From the NCBI RefSeq assembly GCF_014049385.1, contig NZ_JACAOA010000008.1, positions 1 to 64,000 of the forward strand: DNA of 64,000 bases, written 5' to 3'. The translations under genes and the position numbers were made by a program. The notes below the pieces were generated by a model, which was not told where the DNA came from, did no database searches, and saw nothing but the letters and a program-made list of their open reading frames with translations. This DNA is from Ruoffia halotolerans (GTDB taxonomy: Bacteria > Bacillota > Bacilli > Lactobacillales > Aerococcaceae). This document shows positions 17,713 through 26,109 of this stretch, in pieces (the first letter of the stretch is position 1; each line of letters begins with the position of its first letter).

Positions 17713-17753
17713 AAAAATGACGCTATCACGTTAAATGTGATAGCGTCATTTTT
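17713..17753. terminator. Bidirectional terminator between dtd and the amidase
   Basis: A 17-bp perfect stem (AAAAATGACGCTATCAC and its complement) with a 7-nt loop lies between the convergent dtd and amidase genes. Confidence 0.92.
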
Positions 17754-17762
17754 ATATTTATT

Positions 17763-19019
17763 TTAATGATTATAGTAATTTTCCAAACCAGCGACAATTA
17801 ATTCAGTAATATGATCATGATATTCTTGAGAACGAATATAATCAATATCAGTACTATTACTCATATATCCGAGCTCTAATAGAACACTTGGTCGATTATT
17901 CTCTCTTAGAACATGATAATTACCAAAGACAACATTATTGTTTGGTAATTCAAACTGCGCCAGTTGTTGATTAATATTATCAGCTAAATCAAAGTCATCT
18001 TCATGGAAATAATAAGTCGTGGTCCCGTGCCAATCTGGCACAGGTGACGAATCATAGTGAAGTGATAAGAATGCATCGACATTGGCTTCGTTACTTAGGA
18101 TTGTTCGCTCATCTAAGTCAACGAATTCATCAGTTGAACGAGTTTGAAGAACAGTCGCACCAGCAGCTTCCAATTTCTCCTGTAAGATTTCTGCTGTCCG
18201 TAAAGTAACATCTTTTTCATATGTAATATTATCTAAGCTAATCGCTCCAGAATCTTCGCCACCATGACCTGCGTCAATCATTATGGTTGCGTCGGCTAAG
18301 GATCCAGGATTGGTTGTGCCGACATGATTTAACGAGTCGTTTCCAAGGGCAGCGATACGAGATTCAATGTATCCTCTAATGCCAGTTTCATCTTCAACTA
18401 AATAGAACTCAGTTTCATCTGAACCAGTAGTAACATCAATGAGTTCAAAGCGTTGATTGATAGATGGTGTATAGATGATGTCCGAATATAAATCCGGTGC
18501 TGATAAGAAGGCTTGGTTTTCTTGTCGTACGATTACTAATCTTTCAGCTTCTTCTAATTCTTCTTGCGTCATTTCATCTGGTAAAGATTCTTCTGTTGAT
18601 TCAGGGTCAGGTACTGATTCAGGAATCGCATCTTGATGGATTAACTCTACAGAACTCGTTGGAATATAGCCATATTGGTTCTCATAGACAACTTGCACCC
18701 AGCCATTACGTTCGAAATTAACAATTAAATAAGTGCCCGCATCAATGTCAGCTAACTGCTGTGAATCAGTTGTTTGCTCAGAATATATTGATGATGCAAC
18801 AAGCAAATGAGCGGCAAGATTTTGATCAGTTACTAAATTATCGTTATCAAGTAACCACTTTGGAATCCAACCTTCAGATGTTCCTTTATAACGCACTCGT
18901 AACCAACCATTTCGTTCGGATAAAACATTCACATTTGAGTTTATATCGATGGAATCAATGGCTTGGCTATTTGTTGCTGGTTGACTTCTTAAAACGACAG
19001 ACTCTTTTTCAATCATCAT
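17763..19019 (-). CDS. N-acetylmuramoyl-L-alanine amidase with SH3b repeats; N-terminus probably longer
   Basis: The C-terminal domain (about residues 245-415) is an Amidase_3 zinc hydrolase that cleaves the MurNAc-L-Ala bond: MIDAGHGGEDSGA supplies the first zinc His, followed by FLSLHYDSS and a final VLLELGYMSN with the catalytic Glu. Three SH3b wall-binding repeats precede it (residues 1-60, 65-125, 165-230), separated by an acidic linker. The first ATG gives 418 residues and no export signal. However, the same frame stays open upstream to a stop at 19158-19160 and encodes FLKRLYTKKYFPP followed by a hydrophobic segment, a convincing membrane anchor. No ATG, GTG, TTG or CTG exists there, so the true start may be a rare AUC at 19142 or the G6 tract may hide a frameshift. 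Confidence 0.9.
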   Translation of the reverse strand: MMIEKESVVLRSQPATNSQAIDSIDINSNVNVLSERNGWLRVRYKGTSEGWIPKWLLDNDNLVTDQNLAAHLLVASSIYSEQTTDSQQLADIDAGTYLIVNFERNGWVQVVYENQYGYIPTSSVELIHQDAIPESVPDPESTEESLPDEMTQEELEEAERLVIVRQENQAFLSAPDLYSDIIYTPSINQRFELIDVTTGSDETEFYLVEDETGIRGYIESRIAALGNDSLNHVGTTNPGSLADATIMIDAGHGGEDSGAISLDNITYEKDVTLRTAEILQEKLEAAGATVLQTRSTDEFVDLDERTILSNEANVDAFLSLHYDSSPVPDWHGTTTYYFHEDDFDLADNINQQLAQFELPNNNVVFGNYHVLRENNRPSVLLELGYMSNSTDIDYIRSQEYHDHITELIVAGLENYYNH

Positions 19020-19420
19020 TAATTCACTCGTTGTTAAGCTTAAGATAGCAATGGAACTAAGTAAAATTAATACGAATGTAATAAAAGGTGGAAAATACTT
19101 TTTAGTATAAAGTCGTTTTAAGAATATATTGAAGGTATTGATAAAATCCCCCCACTCCTACAAAAAATTTTAAAGATATTAATTTTATTATATAAATTGT
19201 GTAACATAAATTCAAATACGATTAACCTTTGTCACTCAATAGTAATATGTTTGTTATAAATCCGTTAAGGCAACTTGGATTTTCAATAGAAAGAGTAGAC
19301 AAGCCGATTAATATGTCATTAGTTTGGCTTTAAATCATTTGCTGATTACCTCATATATTTTATCAAAGTAGAAGAAACATTGCTTGGAAACGATTTAATT
19401 TGAAACCTTTAAGAAATTAG
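19020..19420. other. Upstream region of the amidase gene
   Basis: The part from 19020 to 19157 encodes the probable missing amidase anchor on the minus strand. A strong AGGAGTGGGGGG ribosome-binding region is the complement of 19148-19159. From 19160 to 19420 I see no gene. TGTTAT, 5 bp, CGTTAA at 19252-19268 resembles a WalR box with one mismatch, but this is weak evidence. Confidence 0.5.
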
Positions 19421-19449
19421 TTGATTAAATTTTAATTAGACTCTATAAT
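19421..19449 (+). promoter_or_regulatory. Promoter of the T-box hisS-aspS operon
   Basis: TTGATT at 19421-19426, a 17-bp spacer and a perfect TATAAT at 19444-19449. Transcription should begin near 19456, just before stem I of the T-box leader. Confidence 0.75.
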
Positions 19450-19455
19450 AAAGAA

Positions 19456-19682
19456 GTATTTAATAAAATCGTTGAAGTAGCCAAGTAAATGCCTCAATAA
19501 CAGAGACTTCTCATTCCGCTGAAAGTAGAAGATGAGCCATTGAAGACACTATGGAGATGAACAATGCAAAGTTGTTCCGCTAACTACGTTACAGTTCTAA
19601 GGTAATAATATATATTGTTACAAATTTAGGTGGTACCGCGTTGAAGACGTCCTATAGCAACTTGCTGTAGGGCTTTTTTATA
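19456..19682 (+). promoter_or_regulatory. T-box leader of hisS-aspS, probable Asp (GAC) specifier
   Basis: The conserved T-box AGGTGGTACCGCG lies at 19628-19640 and is followed by a terminator hairpin (CCTATAGCAA with TTGCTGTAGG, then a T run at 19674-19679). Uncharged tRNA binding would favour the antiterminator and switch on the operon. In stem I, CCTCAAT and ATTGAAG pair, which places TTGAA-GAC-A at 19541-19548 in the specifier loop. GAC followed by a purine reads as an Asp codon; the overlapping CAC (His) at 19547-19549 is the alternative. The glycine leader in this window has the same GAA-codon-A layout (GAA-GGC-A), which supports GAC. Confidence 0.88.
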
Positions 19683-19698
19683 TTTATGGAGGTAAATT

Positions 19699-21021
19699 AT
19701 GTTAAAAAAACCAAAAGGAACAGAAGATATACTGCCAGTTAATATTGATAAATGGCATTATGTAGAAGATACGGCTCGTGCAGTATTAGATTCATATAAC
19801 TTTAAAGAAATAAGAACGCCATTATTCGAATCGATTGATTTGTTTAAACGATCTGTAGGGAATACGACAGATATTGTATCTAAAGAAATGTATGATTTTA
19901 TGGATAAAGGGGACCGTCACCTGGCTTTACGACCAGAAGGAACGGCACCAATTGTTCGAGCTTATATCGAGCATAAATTACATGGACCAGAACACCCACA
20001 ACCTTTAAAAGTTTATTATATGGAACCAATGTTCCGTTATGAAAGACCACAAGCTGGAAGACAGCGTCAATTCCATCAATTAGGAATAGAAGTATTTGGT
20101 AGTACAAACCCTTCCACTGATGTAGAAGGTATTGCATTAGCCATGGATTTATTTGATGAATTAGGTTTATCAAATTTATCACTACACATTAACTCTTTAG
20201 GCAAACCTGATGAACGTGAAAATTATCGTAATGCTTTAATCGAATACTTTACGCCCCTTAAAGATCAATTAAGTGAAGATTCGCAAAGACGTTTGGAAGA
20301 TAACCCAATGCGTATTATCGATTCAAAAGATAAGAGAGACAAAGCGTTAGCAGAGTCTGCACCAGTTATTTTAGATTTTCTAGGTGAAGAAAGTCAGAAA
20401 CACTTTGATGAAGTTCAAGCATTTTTGAAAGCACTGAATATACCTTTCACTGTGACACCAACCATTGTTCGTGGCCTAGATTATTATCAAGATACAATCT
20501 TTGAAATCTTAGCGACTGACGATTCAATAGGGGCACAATCCACAGTATGTGGTGGTGGACGCTATGATGGCTTAGTTGAACAATTAGGTGGACCAAAGAC
20601 ACCTGGCTTTGGTTTCGGTATTGGTTTAGAAAGATTAATTCTTCTATTAGAGAACCAAGAAGTTGACATGCCAGAATCAGAAGGCTTAGATGTCTTTGTG
20701 ATGAGCTTAGGTGAAGAAGCGAATATGATGACTCTACAAGTAGTTCAAGCAGCAAGAAAAGATGGTTTAGTTGCCGATCGTGACTACTTAAATCGAAGCA
20801 TGAAATCACAATTTAAGACAGCTGATAAATTAAATGCAACACTTGTAATCACTATTGGAGAACAGGAAGTTCAAACAGGAAAAGTTCAAGTAAAGCATCA
20901 AGGAACTGGGAAACAGACCGAAATTGCTTTTGATGATTTAATGGCAGATTTTATGGGCGAGTATCGTAAGTTAACTGTTGATACATCAGCCATTGACAAA
21001 TATTTTGGAGGTAAATACTAA
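19699..21021 (+). CDS. hisS: Histidyl-tRNA synthetase
   Basis: HisRS charges tRNA-His. The 440-residue class II enzyme starts [11 protein letters not shown], with motif 2 in [20 protein letters not shown] near residue 115, the histidine-A motif [14 protein letters not shown] near 257, and motif 3 [11 protein letters not shown] near 305, then the C-terminal anticodon-binding domain. The ribosome binding site is GGAGG. It follows the T-box terminator by about 20 bp, and its stop shares one base with the aspS start. Confidence 0.97.
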   Translation: MLKKPKGTEDILPVNIDKWHYVEDTARAVLDSYNFKEIRTPLFESIDLFKRSVGNTTDIVSKEMYDFMDKGDRHLALRPEGTAPIVRAYIEHKLHGPEHPQPLKVYYMEPMFRYERPQAGRQRQFHQLGIEVFGSTNPSTDVEGIALAMDLFDELGLSNLSLHINSLGKPDERENYRNALIEYFTPLKDQLSEDSQRRLEDNPMRIIDSKDKRDKALAESAPVILDFLGEESQKHFDEVQAFLKALNIPFTVTPTIVRGLDYYQDTIFEILATDDSIGAQSTVCGGGRYDGLVEQLGGPKTPGFGFGIGLERLILLLENQEVDMPESEGLDVFVMSLGEEANMMTLQVVQAARKDGLVADRDYLNRSMKSQFKTADKLNATLVITIGEQEVQTGKVQVKHQGTGKQTEIAFDDLMADFMGEYRKLTVDTSAIDKYFGGKY

Positions 21022-22796
21022 TGAAAAAAAGAACGACTTATGCAGGTTTAATTAATGAATCATATGTAGATAAGGAAGTAACATTAAAAGGGTGGGTACA
21101 AAAGCGACGTGACTTAGGTGGGGTTATCTTTATTGACTTACGTGATAGAGAAGGCTTCTGTCAAGTAGTCTTCAACGCTCAATATATTCCAGAACAAATG
21201 GACGAAGCAGATCAATTAAGAAGTGAATACGTTGTTGAAGTTACAGGAACTTTAAAACGTCGTGTAGCTGAGCAAGTAAACCCTAAAATCCCAACAGGTG
21301 AATTTGAATTATTAGCTACTGAATTAACTGTTCTTGCTAAAAGTAAAACACCACCAATCTATGTTGAAGATAGCATTGAAACGGATGAAGAGGTACGTTT
21401 ACGTAATCGTTTCATCGATTTACGTCGTCCGAAGATGTTCAACAACATTCGCTTACGTCACCAAGTGACACAAACAATTCGTCAATTTTTAAATAATTTA
21501 GACTTTATCGATGTTGAAACACCTTACTTAACTAAGTCAACACCTGAAGGGGCACGTGACTATTTAGTGCCAACACGTAATAATGCAGGTCATTTCTTTG
21601 CCTTACCGCAATCACCACAATTATTTAAACAATTATTAATGGGTGCTGGGATGGACCGTTATTACCAAATCGTACGTTGTTTCCGCGATGAAGATTTACG
21701 TGGAGACCGTCAACCAGAATTTACACAAGTTGATATTGAAACAAGTTTCTTAACTCAAGCAGAAATCCAAGAATTTACTGAAGATATGTTAAAAGCAGTA
21801 GCAAAAGCAGCTAGAGGCATAGAAATTACTGAAGATTTCCCAGTAATGACTTACCAAGAAGCGATAGATCAATACGGTTCAGATAAACCTGACATTCGTT
21901 TCGAAATGAAATTAGTAGATCTGTCAGATTTCGCTAAAACAACTGATTTTGGAGTGTTCAAAGGGGCAGTTGATAACGGTGGTCAAGTAAAAGCCATCAA
22001 CTTAAAAGGGCATGCAGACGATTATACACGTAAAACTGCAGATGAATTATACAACGTTGTTAAACCGTATGGTGCGAAAGGTCTAGCTTGGACAAAAGTT
22101 TCAGAAGATGGCTTTAATGGCCCAATTGCTAAATTCTTCTCATCAGAAGAAGACTACAACTACTTAACAAATGCGTTAGACGCTAAAGTAGGGGATATTA
22201 TCTTCTTTATGGCCGACTCTACAAAAGTTGTAGCAGACTCATTAGGTGCACTTAGACTTCACTTAGGATCTAAGCACGAATTATATGACCCATCTCAATT
22301 AGCTTTCCTATGGGTAGTAGACTGGCCATTACTTGAGTATGATGAAGACAACAAACGTTATGTCGCCATGCACCACCCATTTACATCACCACAAAATTCA
22401 GATATCTCTGAATTATCAAACAATCCTGCAGATGCGTTAGCAAATGCGTATGACATTGTTTTAAATGGTTATGAAATTGGAGGAGGAAGTATTCGTATCC
22501 ATACTCGTGAAATGCAAGAACAAATGTTTGATTTATTAGGCTTCACTAAAGAAGAAGCATATGGTCAATTTGGTTTCTTATTAGACGCGTTAGATTATGG
22601 CTTTCCACCACACGGCGGAATTGCATTAGGATTAGATCGTTTAGTTATGATTCTAGCTCAAGAGCCAAACATTCGTGAAGTAATTGCCTTCCCTAAAACA
22701 GGACGCGGCTTAGACTTAATGTCACAAGCTCCAAGTAGAGTAAGTAATGATCAATTGCGTGAATTAAATATTTCAGTTAAAGAAAGTAAAAAGTAA
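21021..22796 (+). CDS. aspS: Aspartyl-tRNA synthetase
   Basis: This 591-residue bacterial-type AspRS contains an N-terminal OB-fold anticodon-binding domain (residues 1-105), the class II core with motif 2 [16 protein letters not shown] near residue 220 and motif 3 [12 protein letters not shown] near 533, and the GAD insertion in between. The first base of its ATG is the last base of the hisS stop, so the two are translationally coupled and both are controlled by the upstream T-box. Many Firmicutes with a GatCAB pathway have a non-discriminating AspRS; this cannot be decided by eye. Confidence 0.97.
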   Translation: MKKRTTYAGLINESYVDKEVTLKGWVQKRRDLGGVIFIDLRDREGFCQVVFNAQYIPEQMDEADQLRSEYVVEVTGTLKRRVAEQVNPKIPTGEFELLATELTVLAKSKTPPIYVEDSIETDEEVRLRNRFIDLRRPKMFNNIRLRHQVTQTIRQFLNNLDFIDVETPYLTKSTPEGARDYLVPTRNNAGHFFALPQSPQLFKQLLMGAGMDRYYQIVRCFRDEDLRGDRQPEFTQVDIETSFLTQAEIQEFTEDMLKAVAKAARGIEITEDFPVMTYQEAIDQYGSDKPDIRFEMKLVDLSDFAKTTDFGVFKGAVDNGGQVKAINLKGHADDYTRKTADELYNVVKPYGAKGLAWTKVSEDGFNGPIAKFFSSEEDYNYLTNALDAKVGDIIFFMADSTKVVADSLGALRLHLGSKHELYDPSQLAFLWVVDWPLLEYDEDNKRYVAMHHPFTSPQNSDISELSNNPADALANAYDIVLNGYEIGGGSIRIHTREMQEQMFDLLGFTKEEAYGQFGFLLDALDYGFPPHGGIALGLDRLVMILAQEPNIREVIAFPKTGRGLDLMSQAPSRVSNDQLRELNISVKESKK

Positions 22797-22827
22797 TTTA
22801 AAGGATTAACAAACAAGGAGAGATATC

Positions 22828-23721
22828 ATGTATATCGGATCACATGTTTCAATGAAAGGCAAAGAGATGCTTCTAGGTGCTGCTCAAGAAGCAGCATCTT
22901 ACGGAAGTAATATCTTTATGATTTACACTGGTGCGCCTCAGAACACGCGGCGAAAAGAAGTCTCTGAGTTTAGAATTGAAGAAGCGAAGGCGTTTATGAA
23001 AGAAAACGGTATTGAATTTTTCACCGTTCATGCTCCATACATTATTAATCTCGCTAACACAACGAATGAAGGCTACCATGAATTTGCGATGCAATTTTTA
23101 CGAGAAGAAATTGAACGCGTAGAAGCTATTGGTGCCACTCAAATTACGATGCATCCAGGTGCACATGTGGGTGCAGGTGCTGAAGTTGGAATTAAACAAA
23201 TCATAAACGGCTTGAATGGAGTTTTAACAGCTGAACAATCACCTCAGATTGCTTTAGAGACCATGGCAGGTAAGGGAACAGAGATTGGTAGAAACTTTGA
23301 AGAGTTAGCCGCTATTATTGATGGTGTTACTTTCAATGAGAAATTATCAGTTACCCTAGATACATGTCACGTCTATGACGCGGGGTATGATCTTGTGAAT
23401 GATTTAGATGGAATTTTGAACGAATTTGATAAAGTGATTGGATTAGATCGATTAAAAGTCTTACATATCAATGATTCAAAAAATCCTTTTAAGAGCCATA
23501 AAGATAGACATGCTAATGTCGGAGAAGGCTCTATTGGCTTTGAAACATTGAATGCAATTGTTCATCATCCACAATTAAGTCATATTCCTAAGATTCTAGA
23601 AACACCTTGGGTGCCCCTTCCTGAGAAAGAAAAGGTTAAAGTTGCCCCATATAAAGAAGAAATCTCTATGTTCAAAACGAAGTCCTATAATCCGAATTTA
23701 ATGACAGATATTTTGAGTTAA
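22828..23721 (+). CDS. nfo: Endonuclease IV (AP endonuclease)
   Basis: This 297-residue TIM-barrel enzyme nicks DNA 5' of abasic sites in base excision repair. The metal-binding positions are visible in order: [61 protein letters not shown] and ILETPW, which supply the His, Glu and Asp ligands of three zinc ions. The ribosome binding site is AAGGAG. It follows aspS by 31 bp and may share its transcript, in which case the T-box would also affect it. A strong terminator follows. Confidence 0.95.
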   Translation: MYIGSHVSMKGKEMLLGAAQEAASYGSNIFMIYTGAPQNTRRKEVSEFRIEEAKAFMKENGIEFFTVHAPYIINLANTTNEGYHEFAMQFLREEIERVEAIGATQITMHPGAHVGAGAEVGIKQIINGLNGVLTAEQSPQIALETMAGKGTEIGRNFEELAAIIDGVTFNEKLSVTLDTCHVYDAGYDLVNDLDGILNEFDKVIGLDRLKVLHINDSKNPFKSHKDRHANVGEGSIGFETLNAIVHHPQLSHIPKILETPWVPLPEKEKVKVAPYKEEISMFKTKSYNPNLMTDILS

Positions 23722-23774
23722 AAAAACACTAACGTATATTTCGCTCTTTGAGAGCCAAGTATGCGTTAGTGTTT
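23722..23774. terminator. Bidirectional terminator between nfo and the PPDK regulator
   Basis: AAACACTAACG near 23724-23734 pairs with CGTTAGTGTTT at 23764-23774. A/T runs on both sides suit two convergent genes. Confidence 0.82.
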
Positions 23775-23783
23775 ATTTTGATA

Positions 23784-24605
23784 TTAGATTCTTTGTGGTA
23801 AATTCATGACTTCCATGACGATACTCGCTGATTCTTCAATGCTACGATCAGAAACATTAATAATTGGACAACCTAACTCTTCATAAATTTTATGAGCGTA
23901 TTCCAACTCTTCATTGACACGTGTTTTAGAAGCATATTTTGAACCCGTACCTATGCCGTATTCCTTCATACGCGATTCTCGATGTTTATTTATTACAGCA
24001 GAACTATTCGTTAAACCAATGATTTTCTTTGGATCGATTTCGTATAGAATCGGTGTGACTTCCTTTTCAGGAATTAAAGGTAAGTTTGCGACCTTATAGC
24101 CTAAAGTACCTAGATACATACTTAATGGTGTTTTACCAGTTCGAGAAATACCTAGAATAACAATCTCAGCTTCGCGTAAACCTTTAGGATCTTTACCATC
24201 ATCGTAAGCTAGACAGAATTCCATGGCACGAATGCGATCGAAATAATCTTCTGATAATTCATATTGGGCACCACTGATAGCAGATGGTTCAGTTTCTAAT
24301 CGACGAGCAATTTCTAAAGTGAAAGGTTGAATTAAGTTATAACAAATTAAACCAGTCTTAATGCAATATTTTTCAGCAAATTTAGCAAGTTCTGCATCGG
24401 CAATTGTCATAAACACTAAACCATCATGTTCATTTGCATCTTCAAGAATAGATTGAAGTGTTTCATGGTTTGAAATAAATGTATATTTATGTGATACTGT
24501 AGTGACATTAGGAAACTGTGCGAAAGAGGCTTTTGCCACCTTTTGAGCAGTTTCTCCAATTGAATCTGATAAAATATAATAATGTAGTACTTTATTATTA
24601 TTCAT
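23784..24605 (-). CDS. Pyruvate phosphate dikinase / PEP synthase regulatory protein (DUF299)
   Basis: This 273-residue bifunctional ADP-dependent kinase/pyrophosphorylase switches PPDK or PEP synthase off and on by phosphorylating a Thr next to the catalytic His. The family hallmarks are the N-terminal LHYYILSDSIGETAQKVA and the P-loop GISRTGKTPLSMYL near residue 152. The ribosome binding site is AGGGGGTC. No ppdK or ppsA is present in the window, so the target lies elsewhere; in many Firmicutes the two are adjacent. Expression is divergent from the Fur-family regulator 62 bp away. Confidence 0.92.
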   Translation of the reverse strand: MNNNKVLHYYILSDSIGETAQKVAKASFAQFPNVTTVSHKYTFISNHETLQSILEDANEHDGLVFMTIADAELAKFAEKYCIKTGLICYNLIQPFTLEIARRLETEPSAISGAQYELSEDYFDRIRAMEFCLAYDDGKDPKGLREAEIVILGISRTGKTPLSMYLGTLGYKVANLPLIPEKEVTPILYEIDPKKIIGLTNSSAVINKHRESRMKEYGIGTGSKYASKTRVNEELEYAHKIYEELGCPIINVSDRSIEESASIVMEVMNLPQRI

Positions 24606-24667
24606 GTTAAAATGACCCCCTATAAGTTCTTACATCATAGCATATTTATATAAGGAGACGTCAAGTA

Positions 24668-25123
24668 ATGACTTATGAAGTTATAACAAAAAAAGAAGAA
24701 AATAAAATTAATGAAGCAATCTTAAAATTAAAAGAATGCGGCTTTAAAAACACTAAAAAAAGACAAGAAATATTAACGCTGTTTGCGTGTAATGATCGAT
24801 ACTTAAGTGCGCAAACAGTTCACGAGAAGCTAACAGAAAATTATCCCACGATGAGTTACAACACTACGTATCGTAATGTATATGACTTTGTCGAAGCTGG
24901 TATTCTGGAAGCAACAGAATATAACCAAGAACAACATTTTCGTATGAATTGTTTAGACCACAATCACCATCACCACCATTTCATTTGTAAAAATTGCGGG
25001 ATGGCAATACCTTTAGAAACATGCCCGATGGATTTAACTAAAATGACGGATGCTTTAAATGATGTTCAAATTGACACACATCGATTTGAAATATTTGGTT
25101 TATGTTCAACGTGTAAAGTATAA
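24668..25123 (+). CDS. Fur-family metal-responsive transcriptional regulator (Fur or Zur type)
   Basis: An N-terminal winged helix (about residues 15-85, TKKRQEILTLF ... SYNTTYRNVYDFVEAGILE) is followed by a metal-binding dimerisation domain. HNHHHHHFICKNCG supplies the His-rich regulatory site and the first structural CxxC, and CSTCKV at the C-terminus the second CxxC. The pattern fits Fur or Zur; PerR is less likely, but the metal cannot be assigned by eye. The gene begins after TAAGGAGA and ends in a weak A+T-rich region, upstream of the rpsU promoter. A ZIP-type transporter lies elsewhere in the window but shows no Fur or Zur operator I can recognise. Confidence 0.9.
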   Translation: MTYEVITKKEENKINEAILKLKECGFKNTKKRQEILTLFACNDRYLSAQTVHEKLTENYPTMSYNTTYRNVYDFVEAGILEATEYNQEQHFRMNCLDHNHHHHHFICKNCGMAIPLETCPMDLTKMTDALNDVQIDTHRFEIFGLCSTCKV

Positions 25124-25241
25124 AACTTAAATTTAAAATTTTATATAATAAATTTTGTGATAAACAGCATAAAGATCCTATATTTAATCGAATTTTTGGA
25201 AACAAATAGACACTTTCTATGGAAAAAGTTTCATTAAGACC

Positions 25242-25270
25242 TTGCAAAGACAAGGTTGTTTGATTATAAT
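25242..25270 (+). promoter_or_regulatory. Promoter of rpsU-yqeY
   Basis: TTGCAA at 25242-25247, a 17-bp spacer and a perfect TATAAT at 25265-25270. It lies about 70 bp before rpsU. Confidence 0.7.
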
Positions 25271-25340
25271 ATTACAAGAACTTTATTATTTTGCATAAAA
25301 AATAGTAAGGTCAGAAAAGCTTGGGAGGAGGGGATTCATA

Positions 25341-25514
25341 ATGTCTAAAACAGTAGTTCGTGATAACGAATCATTAGAAGACGCTCTTCGTCGCTTTAAG
25401 CGAGATGTTTCAAAAACAGGTACTTTAAGAGAAGCACGTAAACGTGAATTTTACGAAAAACCAAGTGTTAAACGTAAGAAAAAATCGGAAGCAGCTCGTA
25501 AAAGAAAATTCTAA
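25341..25514 (+). CDS. rpsU: 30S ribosomal protein S21
   Basis: A 57-residue, strongly basic protein beginning [20 protein letters not shown] and ending in a Lys/Arg tail, matching bacterial S21 in length and sequence. S21 sits near the anti-Shine-Dalgarno end of 16S rRNA and aids initiation. A GGGAGGAGGGG ribosome binding site precedes it. The gene pair rpsU-yqeY is conserved in Firmicutes, here separated by 21 bp. Confidence 0.97.
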   Translation: MSKTVVRDNESLEDALRRFKRDVSKTGTLREARKREFYEKPSVKRKKKSEAARKRKF

Positions 25515-25535
25515 ATAACAGATAGGTGAGGCGAA

Positions 25536-25979
25536 ATGTCACTAACTGAACGAATTAATCAAGACGTCAAGCAAGCGATGAAGGCTAGAGATAAAGAGAC
25601 TTTAAAAGTATTACGTATGTTGAAGTCGGCATTACAAATGGAGCAATTAGAGCATTCTGAACCTTTAAATGAGGAGCAAGAAATTACGATTATTGCTCGC
25701 GAATTAAAACAGCGTAAAGATTCTTTAGCTGAATTTGAAAAAGCTGGACGACAAGATTTGGTAGATGAAGTAACCGATGAAATTGTAGTAGTCGAACGTT
25801 ACTTACCTAAACAATTATCAGAAGAAGAGATTGAAGTTGAAGTTCGAAAAGTAATGGACGAACTGAATGCAACGTCTAAGTCTGACTTTGGTAAAGTTAT
25901 GGGGAAAGCTATGGCCAACCTAAAAGGAAAAGCTGATGGTAATCTTGTAAAAGAAGTTACAAAGAATCTATTAGGTTAA
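25536..25979 (+). CDS. yqeY: GatB/YqeY domain protein
   Basis: This 147-residue helical protein carries the YqeY domain, which resembles the tRNA-binding tail of GatB (Glu-tRNA-Gln amidotransferase). The start MSLTERINQDVKQAMKARDKETLKVLRMLKSAL is characteristic, with the C-terminal FGKVMGKAMANLKGKADG segment. Its precise role is unknown, though a tRNA-related function is likely. It sits directly behind rpsU as in other Firmicutes and is followed by two terminators. Confidence 0.93.
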   Translation: MSLTERINQDVKQAMKARDKETLKVLRMLKSALQMEQLEHSEPLNEEQEITIIARELKQRKDSLAEFEKAGRQDLVDEVTDEIVVVERYLPKQLSEEEIEVEVRKVMDELNATSKSDFGKVMGKAMANLKGKADGNLVKEVTKNLLG

Positions 25980-25986
25980 TCTTTTT

Positions 25987-26109
25987 AAACATCCGAAAGG
26001 GTGTTTTTATTTTCTATAGAAAAAGCTGCGAGTAATACTTTTTACTCGCAGCTTTATTTTTCTAGTAAAGAAAATTATTTTGTGATTTCATAGGTATGAA
26101 CAAGTGTCG
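25987..26109 (+). terminator. Terminator pair after yqeY
   Basis: The first hairpin is AAACATCC, loop GAAA, GGGTGTTT with a T run at 25987-26010. The second is a perfect 14-bp stem AAAGCTGCGAGTAA at 26022-26035 with 26042-26055, flanked by A and T tracts, which also serves the convergent phosphoesterase gene on the minus strand. The feature end includes the first codons of that gene's 3' end only for convenience; the hairpins themselves end at 26062. Confidence 0.8.
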
